A stretch of 64,000 nt of DNA from Tigriopus japonicus (taxonomy: Eukaryota > Arthropoda > Copepoda > Harpacticoida > Harpacticidae). Location: assembly GCA_010645155.1 (NCBI GenBank), contig JAAGOF010000185.1:1638329-1702328 (forward strand), given 5' to 3'. The stretch's first letter is position 1. Every line of letters begins with the position of its first letter. This document shows positions 48,501 to 57,864 of the stretch, piece by piece. The translations under genes were made by a program, and so were the position numbers. The notes below the pieces were generated by a model that was not told the DNA's origin, did not search any database, and saw only the letters and a list, made by a program, of their open reading frames with translations.

Positions 48501-49888
48501 TTGGCCATGAAATATTGTCCGTCCTTGGGCCAAAACTTAACCACCGATCATTGATCTTGAAATTGCAAGCCTTAGAAAAATCGGTTGTGGGCAACAAAGT
48601 GCGATATTTTTCAAACTCACAAGTGCATCTCGCAAAAATGAGAGTCCTCCAGTCAATTCTAATCATGACGGACTATTTGACCGAAGAATTGGGCTTACAA
48701 GTGGGGCAAGATATGATTTCGAGTATTCTCAAGGACGAGTTCCAAGTTTCGGTTCGATATTTCACCGAATGGATTTTGATCAGACTTTCCAAGCGCTTTG
48801 AAACATTACAAGAGAAATCTTTAGAAGGCTTAGAACTTGCCAAACAAACTCGCCCTGGATGTGTTCCCTCATTTCTTTATGTGATGTCATATTGCTCTAC
48901 ATTGAGTGTTGAGGATCGAATGCGACGCATTCTACCTTGGGCCATGTCCCAACACTTTGCCACCCGATTATGTGCTCAACTTGTATTTCGAAGGCTGTAT
49001 TGCAATATTCCGGAAGACCTAAAACCCGAGTTCAAAATCATGGACCATTGTGTTTCCGAGTCTCTAGCTAACGGTAGTATGGGCAAACATGTTGTGGAGC
49101 TTGAGACCGATTTTTACTTGACCCATTTTGACCCAGACGTCAACTTTAACCCGAGCGACATCTTCATCAATATCCCGAGTCTCACTCTTGTGATAAAAAC
49201 AGAATGGATGTGGTATTCAAGATGTGCGACGGTAGTCCCAACAAGTCTAGACCTTCTTTCTAACCCGAAAGACCAACACTCTCATGAAAACGAAAATGAC
49301 CAACTGGAATTGAGTGGAAGTATGATTCAGAAGAAGATCACACCGTGGGAGTCCATGTTCGATGTTGAACCGGAAAATCGCACCGACCTTATTCCTGCAT
49401 TTCCAAACTTGACCTTAGTGGCTTCTTTGGTTGATCGGGTACCTAATTTGGGTGGACTTTGCCGAACCTCCGAGATTCTTGGGGTGGGCAACTATGTGAT
49501 ATCGAACAAAAAATACCTCAAGGACAAAGACTTTGTCAATTTGAGTGTCAGTTCGCACAATTGGGTGCCAATAAGCGAAGTCCCTTTGAGTCAGTTAAAA
49601 GGTTTCCTCGACGAGCAAAGATCTAGCGGGTTTACCGTTGTCGGCATAGAGCAAACATCCAACAGTATTCATCTGGAAGATTACCATTTTCCTGAAAAGA
49701 CTATAATGGTGCTAGGCAATGAGAAGGAAGGAATTCCCGTGAACTTGCTCCAAGAACTTGATGTCTGTATCGAAATACCACAACACGGACTCATTCGATC
49801 GTTCAACGTTCACGTGACTGGAGCTCTTGTGGTTTGGGAATATGTGAAGCAACACATGACATTGAAAAACAAAAAGACAAGCGGATGA
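45512..49888 (+). CDS. TARBP1: TARBP1-type tRNA (guanosine-2'-O)-methyltransferase
   Basis: A single uninterrupted 1458-codon frame from an ATG. Most of the protein is a long helical-repeat region without simple motifs, as in TARBP1/Trm3. The C-terminal about 165 residues form a SPOUT methyltransferase domain with motif 1 NLGGLCRT (about 1312-1319), motif 2 LGNEKEGIP (about 1401-1409) and motif 3 IPQHGLIRSFNVHV (from about 1422), which build the knotted S-adenosylmethionine site. The family 2'-O-methylates guanosine 18 in the D loop of certain tRNAs. Human TARBP1 is about 1620 aa, so this form is somewhat short but complete at both ends. Lack of any intron in 4.4 kb is unusual for the family in vertebrates. 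Confidence 0.93.
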   Translation: MDYKWLCHELDKVIDCANGSKNLSICAQDRLVSLMNIFIHDVESGGMSGNIELVAQKMAEVFSGMCQNPEALGFSLFDVLLNLFENLELRKSPEALTQSKEIISKDLRMSFKEILLQIKNNSGEPQTLARFKTSVKITMRLRLVTDLTILETITGIGSEIVTRSLQDNFQGSLLMMPVIIQAFPSLIPDLILLLPLSSNQENLNEAPLVKCLEIMCIMADHLLNESNLRCICLDQFFSILALGLAHAESIVQKRALYLLKRSIDTLATIEITEQVDCSKVHVPSLTAQKPLWNEYYLILESVDEKQGHIVKQILGKLTSLLSKTGSVAGDDCPLHVSWVLVVFNRLMVHNNQLIVKWTISFILSEFRVHDMGVTSPDFAYLLEKILLPGLNSTKMISEDVLNDSGILVKFESFITYWTTSSNLGDNAWSLLILGITSISWGPTPLFYVSRSLWNVIESNEENISLDSLTRDLVLKFIFKDIQNQDILCKGGTQELFLRILYKCCPCSMESLTLVAKHFGPKWILVPGSKLWGSLQAWVKNPDSEVTHLTPEYINRTVACSSNETSTEKRFIHMKTLALHIKLSEGHGEFFQSELWFHVANLIIDHADRVYSKANLDLLLFVVFLLEEPSKKDEGRGDILYFAEEMPVISMMSKFQEMLRKSSTLACAIQRSIERILFDGEDLPEEKILTLLGSLFTRLPKENLLSHLEQGMEEFSSEIGSQSTKSQVITLHLVSQALLSHPSADFQDLNQGPITNLFQKGIFPSISVLRKSSNIFQGKSNAAMNSYSENILINQWSIFLSLMKSNTIKIESTRCSKIFTLALETIPRSGRSGLPVIFEALTQTLKLVETSNLNENTIEAVLDSGWKTCADFRRNEAYWPCCKAFVDLAFSDSLLSWVGLTEFQENLVDQMFHESEAVPGLIGLLAHRLRQNVVTSRTDFPILNHALAQILLFGSGYKKDQQLQCEIISVLVEDHLKGFGARSVFGTDVHVSTLVRSLGHEILSVLGPKLNHRSLILKLQALEKSVVGNKVRYFSNSQVHLAKMRVLQSILIMTDYLTEELGLQVGQDMISSILKDEFQVSVRYFTEWILIRLSKRFETLQEKSLEGLELAKQTRPGCVPSFLYVMSYCSTLSVEDRMRRILPWAMSQHFATRLCAQLVFRRLYCNIPEDLKPEFKIMDHCVSESLANGSMGKHVVELETDFYLTHFDPDVNFNPSDIFINIPSLTLVIKTEWMWYSRCATVVPTSLDLLSNPKDQHSHENENDQLELSGSMIQKKITPWESMFDVEPENRTDLIPAFPNLTLVASLVDRVPNLGGLCRTSEILGVGNYVISNKKYLKDKDFVNLSVSSHNWVPISEVPLSQLKGFLDEQRSSGFTVVGIEQTSNSIHLEDYHFPEKTIMVLGNEKEGIPVNLLQELDVCIEIPQHGLIRSFNVHVTGALVVWEYVKQHMTLKNKKTSG

Positions 49889-49893
49889 ATAAA
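49888..49893 (+). terminator. AATAAA overlapping the TARBP1 stop codon
   Basis: The last base of the TGA stop is the first base of AATAAA, implying a very short 3' UTR. Confidence 0.6.
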
Positions 49894-49899
49894 ACAAAC

Positions 49900-49905
49900 T
49901 TTAAT
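49900..49905 (-). terminator. ATTAAA signal of the TCF20-like gene
   Basis: TTTAAT on the + strand reads ATTAAA on the minus strand, 34 nt past that gene's stop and 12 bp beyond the TARBP1 stop. Confidence 0.45.
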
Positions 49906-49938
49906 ACCTTCAAGTCATCAGCAGACCCAAATTAATCA

Positions 49939-51811
49939 TTAACTTATATGTTTCAAACAAGTTGCCTCAAAATTATGTTGATCTAGATGCCAATCAGCTT
50001 GTTGGGCACAAGGGAAATGAATGACTTCTCGACACCCAGAGCGAATGCAAGTCATCGTACTTCCGGATTTGTGGCATCGACGACATGTACTGGATTCGGC
50101 GCCCGAAATGGCCGTTTCCAGGCCCACCAAACGATTGCCGATAAGACTGATTTCGGGGAGCCAACAGAAGCAATCTTCATGGAACCAAACCTCCACTTGC
50201 TCCTTGGAGCTCTCGCTTACTTTTCGTTTCTTCTTTTTCTTGGGCGATCCGGAATCACCTCCGATGATGAATTTAGACGCCGCAGATTCCACTTTACCGT
50301 TAGAGCTTTGAAGCTGTTTATAATATGAGCTCACCGTTTCCCCAGGAACAAAGTAAGGCCCAAACAAGTCTCCCATGTGCTGGTAATGGCTGGGTTTCTT
50401 GCAGAAAACGCACACCCAGGAATGGTCCGTGTTCTTGGCATCGTAGCTTCCACTCAAGGTAGAAGAATGAGTCAGACCTTGAATCTTCTTGCGATGCTCG
50501 GCCTCATTCAGTCCGGGTTTCTTCGTCCCGGGACGTTTGAGGCTATCAATGGGTGAATTGATGACATTGCTCCATTCTGGCTTTTGAAGATCACCCCCCA
50601 CGTGGACGAAAGGTCCATTGAATTGGGTCAAGAGTTGCTCTTGTTGCGTCGGTTTGTACAGAACCTTTTTGTCTTTGTCCTTCTTGGAAGGCGGAGGCTT
50701 CTTAGTTTTAGCCTTCTTGACCTTGGGTTTCTGCTGACTCAAATCTTCGACCACACCGTTGCCATTCACCGGTGGAGTGGACTGCTCCACCTTTTTGGGC
50801 TTCGTTTGAGAAACAGATGAAGTATCATCCTCCAAACCGGCAAACATAGCCTCCAATGCATCCTCCACTTGTTCAAACTTCTGGGTCACGCTGTTCCTAC
50901 GTTTAACCGGGCTTTTACCCCCGACATCAGCTTTTCTTTCCGTGGTTGAGCATTTCTCAGTCGATTCTACCTTGGAGCTGGATGGTTTCTTTTTCTCAGA
51001 CGATTTTGACGGGGTGACCTTGGGTTTCGAAATTTTTGGATTAACTACTTTCGGCTTCTTCTTCGCCGGTTGGGAGGACTCTTCCTCGGAAGCGGTGGGC
51101 GCATCATCGGATTGCGATTTCTTGCGCTTCGTTGATCTAAAATTGACAAAAGGAAACAGACGGTGAAAGGACCTTTGACATAACAAAATTACTCAAGCCA
51201 AACCTTTTGCCTTTGGGCCCCGATGGATCCGAGGCTGATGCGGGGGATTCAACCTTTTTTTCGGCTGCCGCCGGTTTCGGATCTTTGGCAGTGGTTCCGG
51301 AATCCGGTGGATTAGCGGTTTTGGGTTCAATCGCCGTCACTTCGTCATTCGCGTGACTAGGTGATGCCATACCCGTGTCAATGACTAGAATACAGGAATC
51401 ATCCGAATCGTCAGACATCACGGCGTCGGATAAGACGGGCCTCTGTTCGAAACTTCGTCCTTTTTGGGTCACGATAGCCGTTCCCGCCGCTTCGGAATTC
51501 TCGTCGACCTTATGGGGATTAGCCTGTTTCCGTCGATTAGTCAAAGGTGAGGCGTTTACGGCGGGCGGAGCCGGAATCGAGCTGGAGGTCGGATAATCCA
51601 AGACTTCGTCGTGGAGAAAAAATTGACCCCTGAGATCCTTGTTGGGTCCACGAGCCCGGTAAATGGGCGGCTGGAGTACTGCCGGATCTAACGTCGGTAA
51701 GGCGTGTCGCGCAGAAGTGGATGGAGGGGCGGAGACGCCGGAAATGGAGGATGAGGCGGAAGACGAGCCGGCCGGGCCTCTGGGCTGTAGGCTATGGAGA
51801 GGAGAGGACAT
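49939..51811 (-). CDS. TCF20/RAI1-type extended PHD finger protein
   Basis: Exons 51,204-51,811 and 49,939-51,136 join across a 67-bp GT-AG intron into 601 aa. The N-terminal two thirds is low in complexity: Ser/Pro/Ala-rich, then lysine-rich with many PKK/KKP motifs. The C-terminal about 160 residues form an extended PHD (ePHD) module: a CVFCKKPSHY half-finger followed by MGDLFGPYF, an insert with an SV40-like nuclear signal PKKKKKRKV (about 501-509), then WFHEDC, CRRCHKSG and CAQQADWHL..HNF..TCLKH. This arrangement is that of TCF20 and RAI1, nucleosome-binding chromatin regulators, which are three times longer in vertebrates. The ATG at 51,811 is the first in frame. Nuclear location and chromatin role are inferred from the family. 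Confidence 0.85.
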
Positions 51812-52274
51812 GGGTGGGTTACACGATCGAATCCGGATCCCGAATGGCGTGAGCAAAACAGTTTAGAGTGTAGAGCGAAGGAAGAACCCGAACGCCCCCA
51901 AACCCCGACCATGGGAGGGGGATAACTACGTACGAAAGGTGGTGTACGTAAATGTGGGTGGTGATCCACGGGCTAATTGTTAGCAGCCCGGGAGGATCCT
52001 CAAAAGACAGTAGTGAGAATGAGACAGGAAAACGTCAAAGAAGAGGAAGAATAACAAGAGTGAATCCCCTCCCAAAGTCCACTCACTCACGTGGGGGGCT
52101 TCTATGCATAAAGCAATCAATAACCTGGGCACGACGATGTCCCGGCGAAGGGTGAGCCCCGGTTGAAGCCGTTCACTAGTAGTGGGTAAGTATCCCAAAA
52201 GGCATCCAAATTCCTTCCAATTCAGATCCCACTGAAAGAGGTCAGTCGGTTCGAGGTTGAGTGAGTGAGCGCAT
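51812..52274. promoter_or_regulatory. upstream region of the TCF20-like gene
   Basis: GC-richer than its surroundings, with paired GTACGTA/TACGTA motifs near 51,928-51,952. No TATA element seen. Its upstream border is the hAT-like element that starts at 52,275. Confidence 0.35.
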
Positions 52275-53874
52275 TAGAGATGTGCATCAGATCCGACAGG
52301 TCCCCAAAATCTAATCCGAACTTGATTTTCATAATTCGAATCCGAATCCGATAGGCTTTGACAAATCCGAACGAATCCGAAAATTTGCTGACAAATCCGA
52401 ACGAATCCGAAAATTTGCTGACAAATCCGAACGAATCCGAAAATTTGCTGACAAATCCGAACGAATCCGAAAATTTGCTGACAAATCCGAACGAATCTGA
52501 ATCCGAGAATTTGGCGCCTAATCCAAAAAAATTCCGAAAATTTTCGCTCAATCTAATTTGATAATAATAATGCTTATTTCGACAGATAACGTCATTTGAC
52601 AATGCATGCAATGTAAATTCAAAGTCGAATTTTTGAGAACACATTCTTCAAAACATAAAATATTTTATAAATATTTTCCCATTTTTCCTTACTTTTTTGA
52701 AATTTTGGCATTTTCTAGGAAAAACTAAATATGTTTCTGATTGTTTTGGCAAAATATTTCAGGACAATTGGAGCAAATTAATGAATGCTCTTTGAATAGT
52801 AGGGTTTACCCAAAATGTACCAAATAAGCTAAATTGTTTACAAAAGGGCATTTGTACTAAAATTAAATACTGATGGGAAACAAACAAATATAACCAAGAA
52901 CAAACAAAGACAAACAAATGACAGCATACCAAACAAATACAAATCACAAACAAAGACCAAACAAATTGGAAAGAGAATTCAACAGCTGTTGTTTGTTTTG
53001 GTCTCCCCGAAAAACAGGGCTGCCAAATATGACATCCCTAACGAGTTGAAAAAGGTCAAAAGAAAATCAAAGTCTTGAAAAAAATTTGAAAGTCAAAAGT
53101 AAGTGTTCTATTTGCATGGAATATATCTCTTGGACCAATAAATCATTTCAATAGCAATAATTATTGTGGCGAAAATAATAATTAGACACTCACTTTTACA
53201 AATCATGACAAATCTTGACAGCAACACTTTTTTTATTTGGGAAGGGTACAAATTTACCCCAAACAAACAAATATTCTGAAAACCCAAATATACAAACAAA
53301 CAAAGAAATGGCCAATTTGTTTGCATCATTAAAATTAAACATTCACAATCATAACAGCAGTCATACACAGAAAAACTGCATCATCAAATGGGTCAAAACG
53401 AAAATTCTATCCTTAAATCAGTTTGGTGTCAAGTGCACTGATATCTACGCACTTAATTGTAATCCAGGGGTGAATACTTGACAACATTTTTTTTTTAATT
53501 TTATCCAAATAGGATGATTTGGCTTTCATTTTGTTACTTTTTTACTACAAAACTTTTCATTGATTCTCTTGATAAAGAAATATTTAATCTACAAATACTA
53601 TTATATATTTGGTAAAATCTGAAACATTCAAATAACTTGTCGAGTAATTAGAAAAATTCAAAGTTGAATCAGGAAATTGCATTTAAATTATCAAACAGAA
53701 AAAAAGGTTTTAAATTGGAATTATTGGATCAGTGGAATTGAAATAAAGAAGTGAACTAAAAACCTCGGATTGGTTTTGGATTGTGTCGGATCCGAACAAA
53801 TATTTCGCAAATCCGAATCCGACAGGCTTTGACGAAACCAAACGATTCCGAACCCGAAAATTAGCACAGCTCTA
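52275..53874. mobile_element. probable hAT-like element, 1.6 kb, with internal minisatellite
   Basis: The left end TAGAGATGTGC and the right end GCACAGCTCTA form an 11-bp inverted repeat with one mismatch. Next to both ends lie copies of an ATCCGAA motif together with GACAGGCTTTGAC / GATAGGCTTTGAC, so the subterminal regions also mirror each other. Flanking octamers do not match, so the insertion is old or the ends are not exact. The interior is AT-rich, has clusters of ACAAACAAA near 52,880-53,000 and 53,255-53,310, and encodes no recognisable transposase. Confidence 0.65.
52361..52500. repeat. 30-bp minisatellite, 4.7 copies
   Basis: Four identical 30-bp units (ACAAATCCGAACGAATCCGA plus AAATTTGCTG) span 52,361-52,480 and a partial fifth unit with one change runs to 52,500. 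Each unit contains two ATCCGA motifs. Since 30 is divisible by three, frames through it stay open on both strands; these are not genes. Confidence 0.95.
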
Positions 53875-54096
53875 GTATACAAGTGTTCAGCTTAAATCTT
53901 TAGTTCAGCTGACCTTTAAGGAAACATACCATAGATTTTGTTAGAGTGAACCCAAAGCTGAATTTAAAAGGTTTTATGGCTAACTTAGAGACAACAAACT
54001 TTGACTCTTGATTTCCTTAACTCTTGAAAAACTAAACGCTGTAAGTGGTTCTCATGAACGTAGAAATCTGAGAATCAATTTGAGAATATTCATCAT

Positions 54097-54662
54097 TAGG
54101 GCCCGGAAAAACATTTGCAAAAAGTGACAAAGTATCCAAGATATATTTTCTTCAAAAGCCAAATTATTTGGAGGAAAGCCGAATATTTAAAAAAGATTTC
54201 TTTCGATAAGGCCATTATTTGATTTTTTTTTTGTCTGGGTGCACCGATTTTCCCAATTTGTTTCTGGTTAATTTGATGCATTTGGTCGTTTTTGGAGGCA
54301 AACTTGACAAGTACTTGATTTAACAATGCAATTTCAATTTGCATCAATAGTAGATGGTGCAGTTTTTTTCGTACTGTAAATGACAGTAGTTTTGGTTGCG
54401 AATTTGTGAAATCTTAATACAAATTTTGTATTTAGATTGTATTGTATTAAGCCATTTTGTAGAGATTTTTGTATTTTGGGTTAGCTCCATTTGAGGATTC
54501 ATTTATATTTCTCAATTTTGGACGAAATATATTTTTTGACTAGAATATTTGAAAAAATATTTATTTGTTTCATCTAAACAACCAAAATATTTAAAAACAC
54601 AAGGAAAAGTGGAGAAATATCTTTCAAAATATTCCATATTAGAAAAATATTTCCTGGCCCTA
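54097..54662. mobile_element. hAT-type MITE, 566 bp, perfect 8-bp TSD
   Basis: The ends TAGGGCCCGGAAA and TTTCCTGGCCCTA form a 13-bp inverted repeat with one mismatch. TTCATCAT is duplicated exactly at 54,089-54,096 and 54,663-54,670. AATATTT-type motifs are repeated near both ends. An 83-codon minus frame inside has no transposase features. Confidence 0.88.
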
Positions 54663-55196
54663 TTCATCATGATTTATGATGACTTGTGTTCTTAGGCCTC
54701 GTTCTGAGGATCTTGGAACGTCCTTGGCAATGAGCACCCTTAGTAAAAACACGCAACTTCGCACCCTTTTTCCCAGTGTTGCTATATTTTGGGTCGCCTC
54801 CCATTGGTATTTTGAAGGTTTGGTTGGCAAACGTTAAAGATGGCTTCTAAATAAAGGATCGTTAGGATAAAGAAATTTCTTTTGGCTGGAACTGTATCCA
54901 AAAGTCAACAAAAAGTCTATGCATATTCAACCAAAAAGCACTGTGACAAAACCAACAGAGACTGACTCGAATGATGAGATCAACTGTCACCAGTTTTCAC
55001 CGAAATTTTGGTCGAAATTTTAGTAGAAAGCTCTGTGGACCAGGCACTAGCTAAACTTCAGGGCGAATAATTAGGCTCACCTGCATTTTTTTGCATTAGA
55101 AATACCTTGCAGGCAAATGTTCAAAGTTTGCTAAAAAAAATCAATTTCGGCATTCTTGATCTAAATAATCTTGCAGCACTGATCCACTGATCTCAG

Positions 55197-56451
55197 CAGG
55201 ACTGCCATATGGCGGTTTGGCCCGCCAGATTTTGGTGTTTCTGGCGGTTTGAGGCCTCGTCTGGCGGCGAGATTTTTTATTTGGCGGGACGGAAAAATCT
55301 GGCGGAATTCTGGCGGTTTGCGTAACAGTCTGGCGTTGGGAAATTTCTGTTTGGCGGGGAAGAACATTTTGACAAGTTTCTGGTGGTATTTAACTGAAAA
55401 TCGTGAAATTTGGCGTATTTTCTTTGATTTGTAGGATTAGTAGAAACACAGTAGTGTCACACTGTTCTAGCAGGATTCAGCATAACAGAGCTAGAGCTCA
55501 AAGTTACAGCATTAGTTACAAAAAATAATGTGACCTTTTTTGGCCCATCTCTTTCGTTTTTCTCTTTTTTATGTTAACTTTCCTGCAATTTCAGATAAAC
55601 AACCAAAAGTAGCGCTTATAATAATCATCACTTATACATCCTGATATTAAAATCTTATAATTAATATAAGAGAGTGCTGGGCTGTTGAAACTAGTATTGG
55701 TAAGCTTGAAGATTTTAGCAAATAGAAGATGCTTTTCAAGCTGAAAAAGGGGCAAGCAAAATGCGCTAGATTGGAAAAAAATGTGCTGGGATTGTAAAGA
55801 AAGTGTGTTGGGATGAAAAAAATAACTGCTTGAATGGTAAACAAAGTGTATTGGAATGGCAAATCAATTTATTGCAGTGACAAACTCAAATGTCAAAGAA
55901 ACTGAAGAGTTTTTAAGCAAAAACAAAAAATGTTAAAAAAATACAATTTTGCGTTTCTGTTGGCTAAAACATGGCTAATGAAGTGCAAGAAATCAAACTT
56001 TGTAAATATGTGGGTAAAAGGCAAACAAATAATACACAAAATTTCCAAATATTTCAACTACTTACAAAAGCACATATTTAGGGTACGAAACCTTTCGAAA
56101 GTCTCACACTCATGATTATTAGCTTGAATATGATGGTGGTTTGCTTTTTTTTTTTTTTTGTCTTATTTGGTCTTACTGATAAACTCAAATTCAAAGTCTC
56201 TTTCTATCTAAATGAGAGCAAATGTGTGCGAAAAATGTGTATTATTAAACTGGATCAACCCAAAGGATGCTTGATAAGTTCAACTCAGCTATTTTATTGA
56301 TGAAAGGTTAGTGCATGACATGTCTCCTCTTGAACAAATGCATAATGAAGGAACTGGAATCAGGCGTTATTCTGGCGGTTTTTTGAAAAAAATCTGGCGT
56401 TTTTGACAGGGTGATCTGGCGTTTTTGGTCTCCAATTACCTGGCAGCCCTG
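55197..56451. mobile_element. hAT-type element, 1255 bp, perfect 8-bp TSD
   Basis: The ends CAGGACTGCCA and TGGCAGCCCTG form an 11-bp inverted repeat with one mismatch. GATCTCAG is duplicated exactly at 55,189-55,196 and 56,452-56,459. The motif TCTGGCG/TTGGCGG occurs about ten times within 200 bp of the left end and about four times near the right end, a classic subterminal array. The AT-rich interior shows no hAT dimerisation motif or other transposase signature, so it appears non-autonomous. Confidence 0.9.
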
Positions 56452-56545
56452 GATCTCAGTCCAAATCCGAAAACTCATTTCCCGCCAAGTTTGGAGTTAA
56501 ACCGAGAGAAGAAGTTAACTTGAATGAAAGTATCTAAATTTTAGG

Positions 56546-57788
56546 ATGGCTTTGAAGCGCACCATCGAAGATATTGACAAGGTTTGATCCACACCTACAT
56601 ATGACACGATTTAGACTCTAAACCAATGACTTACTCATGCTATTCATTTTCCAGGTGGTTCTCCATGCCAAATTGGACCCCGAGGATTTGATGGCCCAAA
56701 GTCAAGTGCTCCATTTTGGTTCCAACCAATTAGATCTGACACAATTGCGTTTGGTAGTGGTAGAGATGGAACACGCTTTGGCAGACGGTCTGAGTGAAGG
56801 CCAAATATTGACCTTCCGCGGTCAAGAACAGGATAGTTTGGTGCTTTGTACCCAAGATCAAACCTTTGATGTCAAAGAAGCCGAGACTTCCAACAGTCTT
56901 TTGATCATGGATAGACTGGAATTTCCGAATCAATCGGATTCCACGAAAGCTGTTCAAACCCGCCATGTGGGTCAATCCTCCGTTTTAGGCGTGTTCCATC
57001 GATATTTAGAGCTCAAACCCTGTCAACCTCGGTTGAAAAGACTGTTCGATCTCTTGAAACGGAGTCCTTTGTCGAGTTCTAGAGATTTGTCCTCGGGATT
57101 AACCTTAAATCAGCTTTTGGAAAATATTCAATGCTCCGAAGGTGAACTTACTGCGGCTTTGGTCGAGGTTCCGACCGTTCAATGTGAGGGTCGTTGGTAT
57201 TTTTTGGAACCTGATTTCCGCATGAAATTGCTGATGTATTTCACGAACTACGTGGAGATGAATTCGTGGGATTGGGATAATGTTGTGCGTGAAGACATTC
57301 TTGAGATGCTCACCACATTTGAGCCCCGATATTTGTTGGAACAGATTTTTGATTACTACTTTGATTCGCCGGGTTTAGAACCTGGAGCCTTCAAAATGAA
57401 TCGAGACAAAGTCGCCCGATTTCACGGGGAGTATCTTTTGGAATCCGGTTCGGCATTCGCCTTATCAGACTTTGAAAAGATGTGGCAACAATCTGTGCCT
57501 GAAGGTGTGGCCACGGACTTGAAAGTGCTGCAAGATATTTCCCTTGTGGATCGAGAATCAACGCCACCCTTGATCAAAATCTTTCGGGAACGGGATCTGC
57601 CCGAAAACATCCAAGAACGCCTTACCATCTTATTTAGGGAAAAAGATAAATGGACTGTGGAAGAAATCGCTCCGTTCGTTGAAAAGCTAACTTCGGCCAA
57701 GTTAAATGTCAATGCCTTGCTCACAAAATACGCTAGGGCATCAAAGATCGACGGCGTCAAGTACTTTGGAGCCAAACATGGGAAATAA
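56546..57788 (+). CDS. DSCC1: sister chromatid cohesion protein DCC1
   Basis: Exons 56,546-56,581 (12 codons) and 56,655-57,788 join across a 73-bp GT-AG intron into 389 aa, close to the human length of 393. It begins MALKRTIEDIDK, matching the KRT start of the family, and carries the conserved WQQSVPEG motif and a C-terminal LLTKY..S...GVK segment. DCC1 with CTF8 and CTF18 forms an alternative clamp loader that loads PCNA and supports cohesion establishment in S phase, in the nucleus. The second exon also has an in-frame ATG at 56,637 but it lies in the intron, 18 nt before the acceptor. It converges on DHRS1 with 76 bp between stops. Confidence 0.92.
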
Positions 57789-57793
57789 TTGGA

Positions 57794-57808
57794 TTTATTC
57801 AGAATAAA
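57794..57808. terminator. back-to-back polyadenylation signals of DSCC1 and DHRS1
   Basis: The sequence TTTATTCAGAATAAA holds AATAAA for the minus strand (57,794-57,799, 66 nt after the DHRS1 stop) and AATAAA for the + strand (57,803-57,808, 15 nt after the DSCC1 stop), separated by 3 bp. Confidence 0.65.
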
Positions 57809-57864
57809 AAATGTGAATTATTTTAAAAAATTCCTCATCTGAAGTGCGATAGACTGTGCAGAGG

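Noticed and set aside
52222..52644. 140-codon minus frame and 67-codon plus frame with repeated KFSDSFGFVS / NPNESENLLT units
   Set aside because: Both are translations of the 30-bp minisatellite, whose unit length keeps frames open. They lie inside a hAT-like element and end in AT-rich sequence.
53016..53040. CAGGGCTGCCAAATATG as the end of another TGGCG-family element
   Set aside because: No matching opposite end or target duplication was found within the surrounding element.
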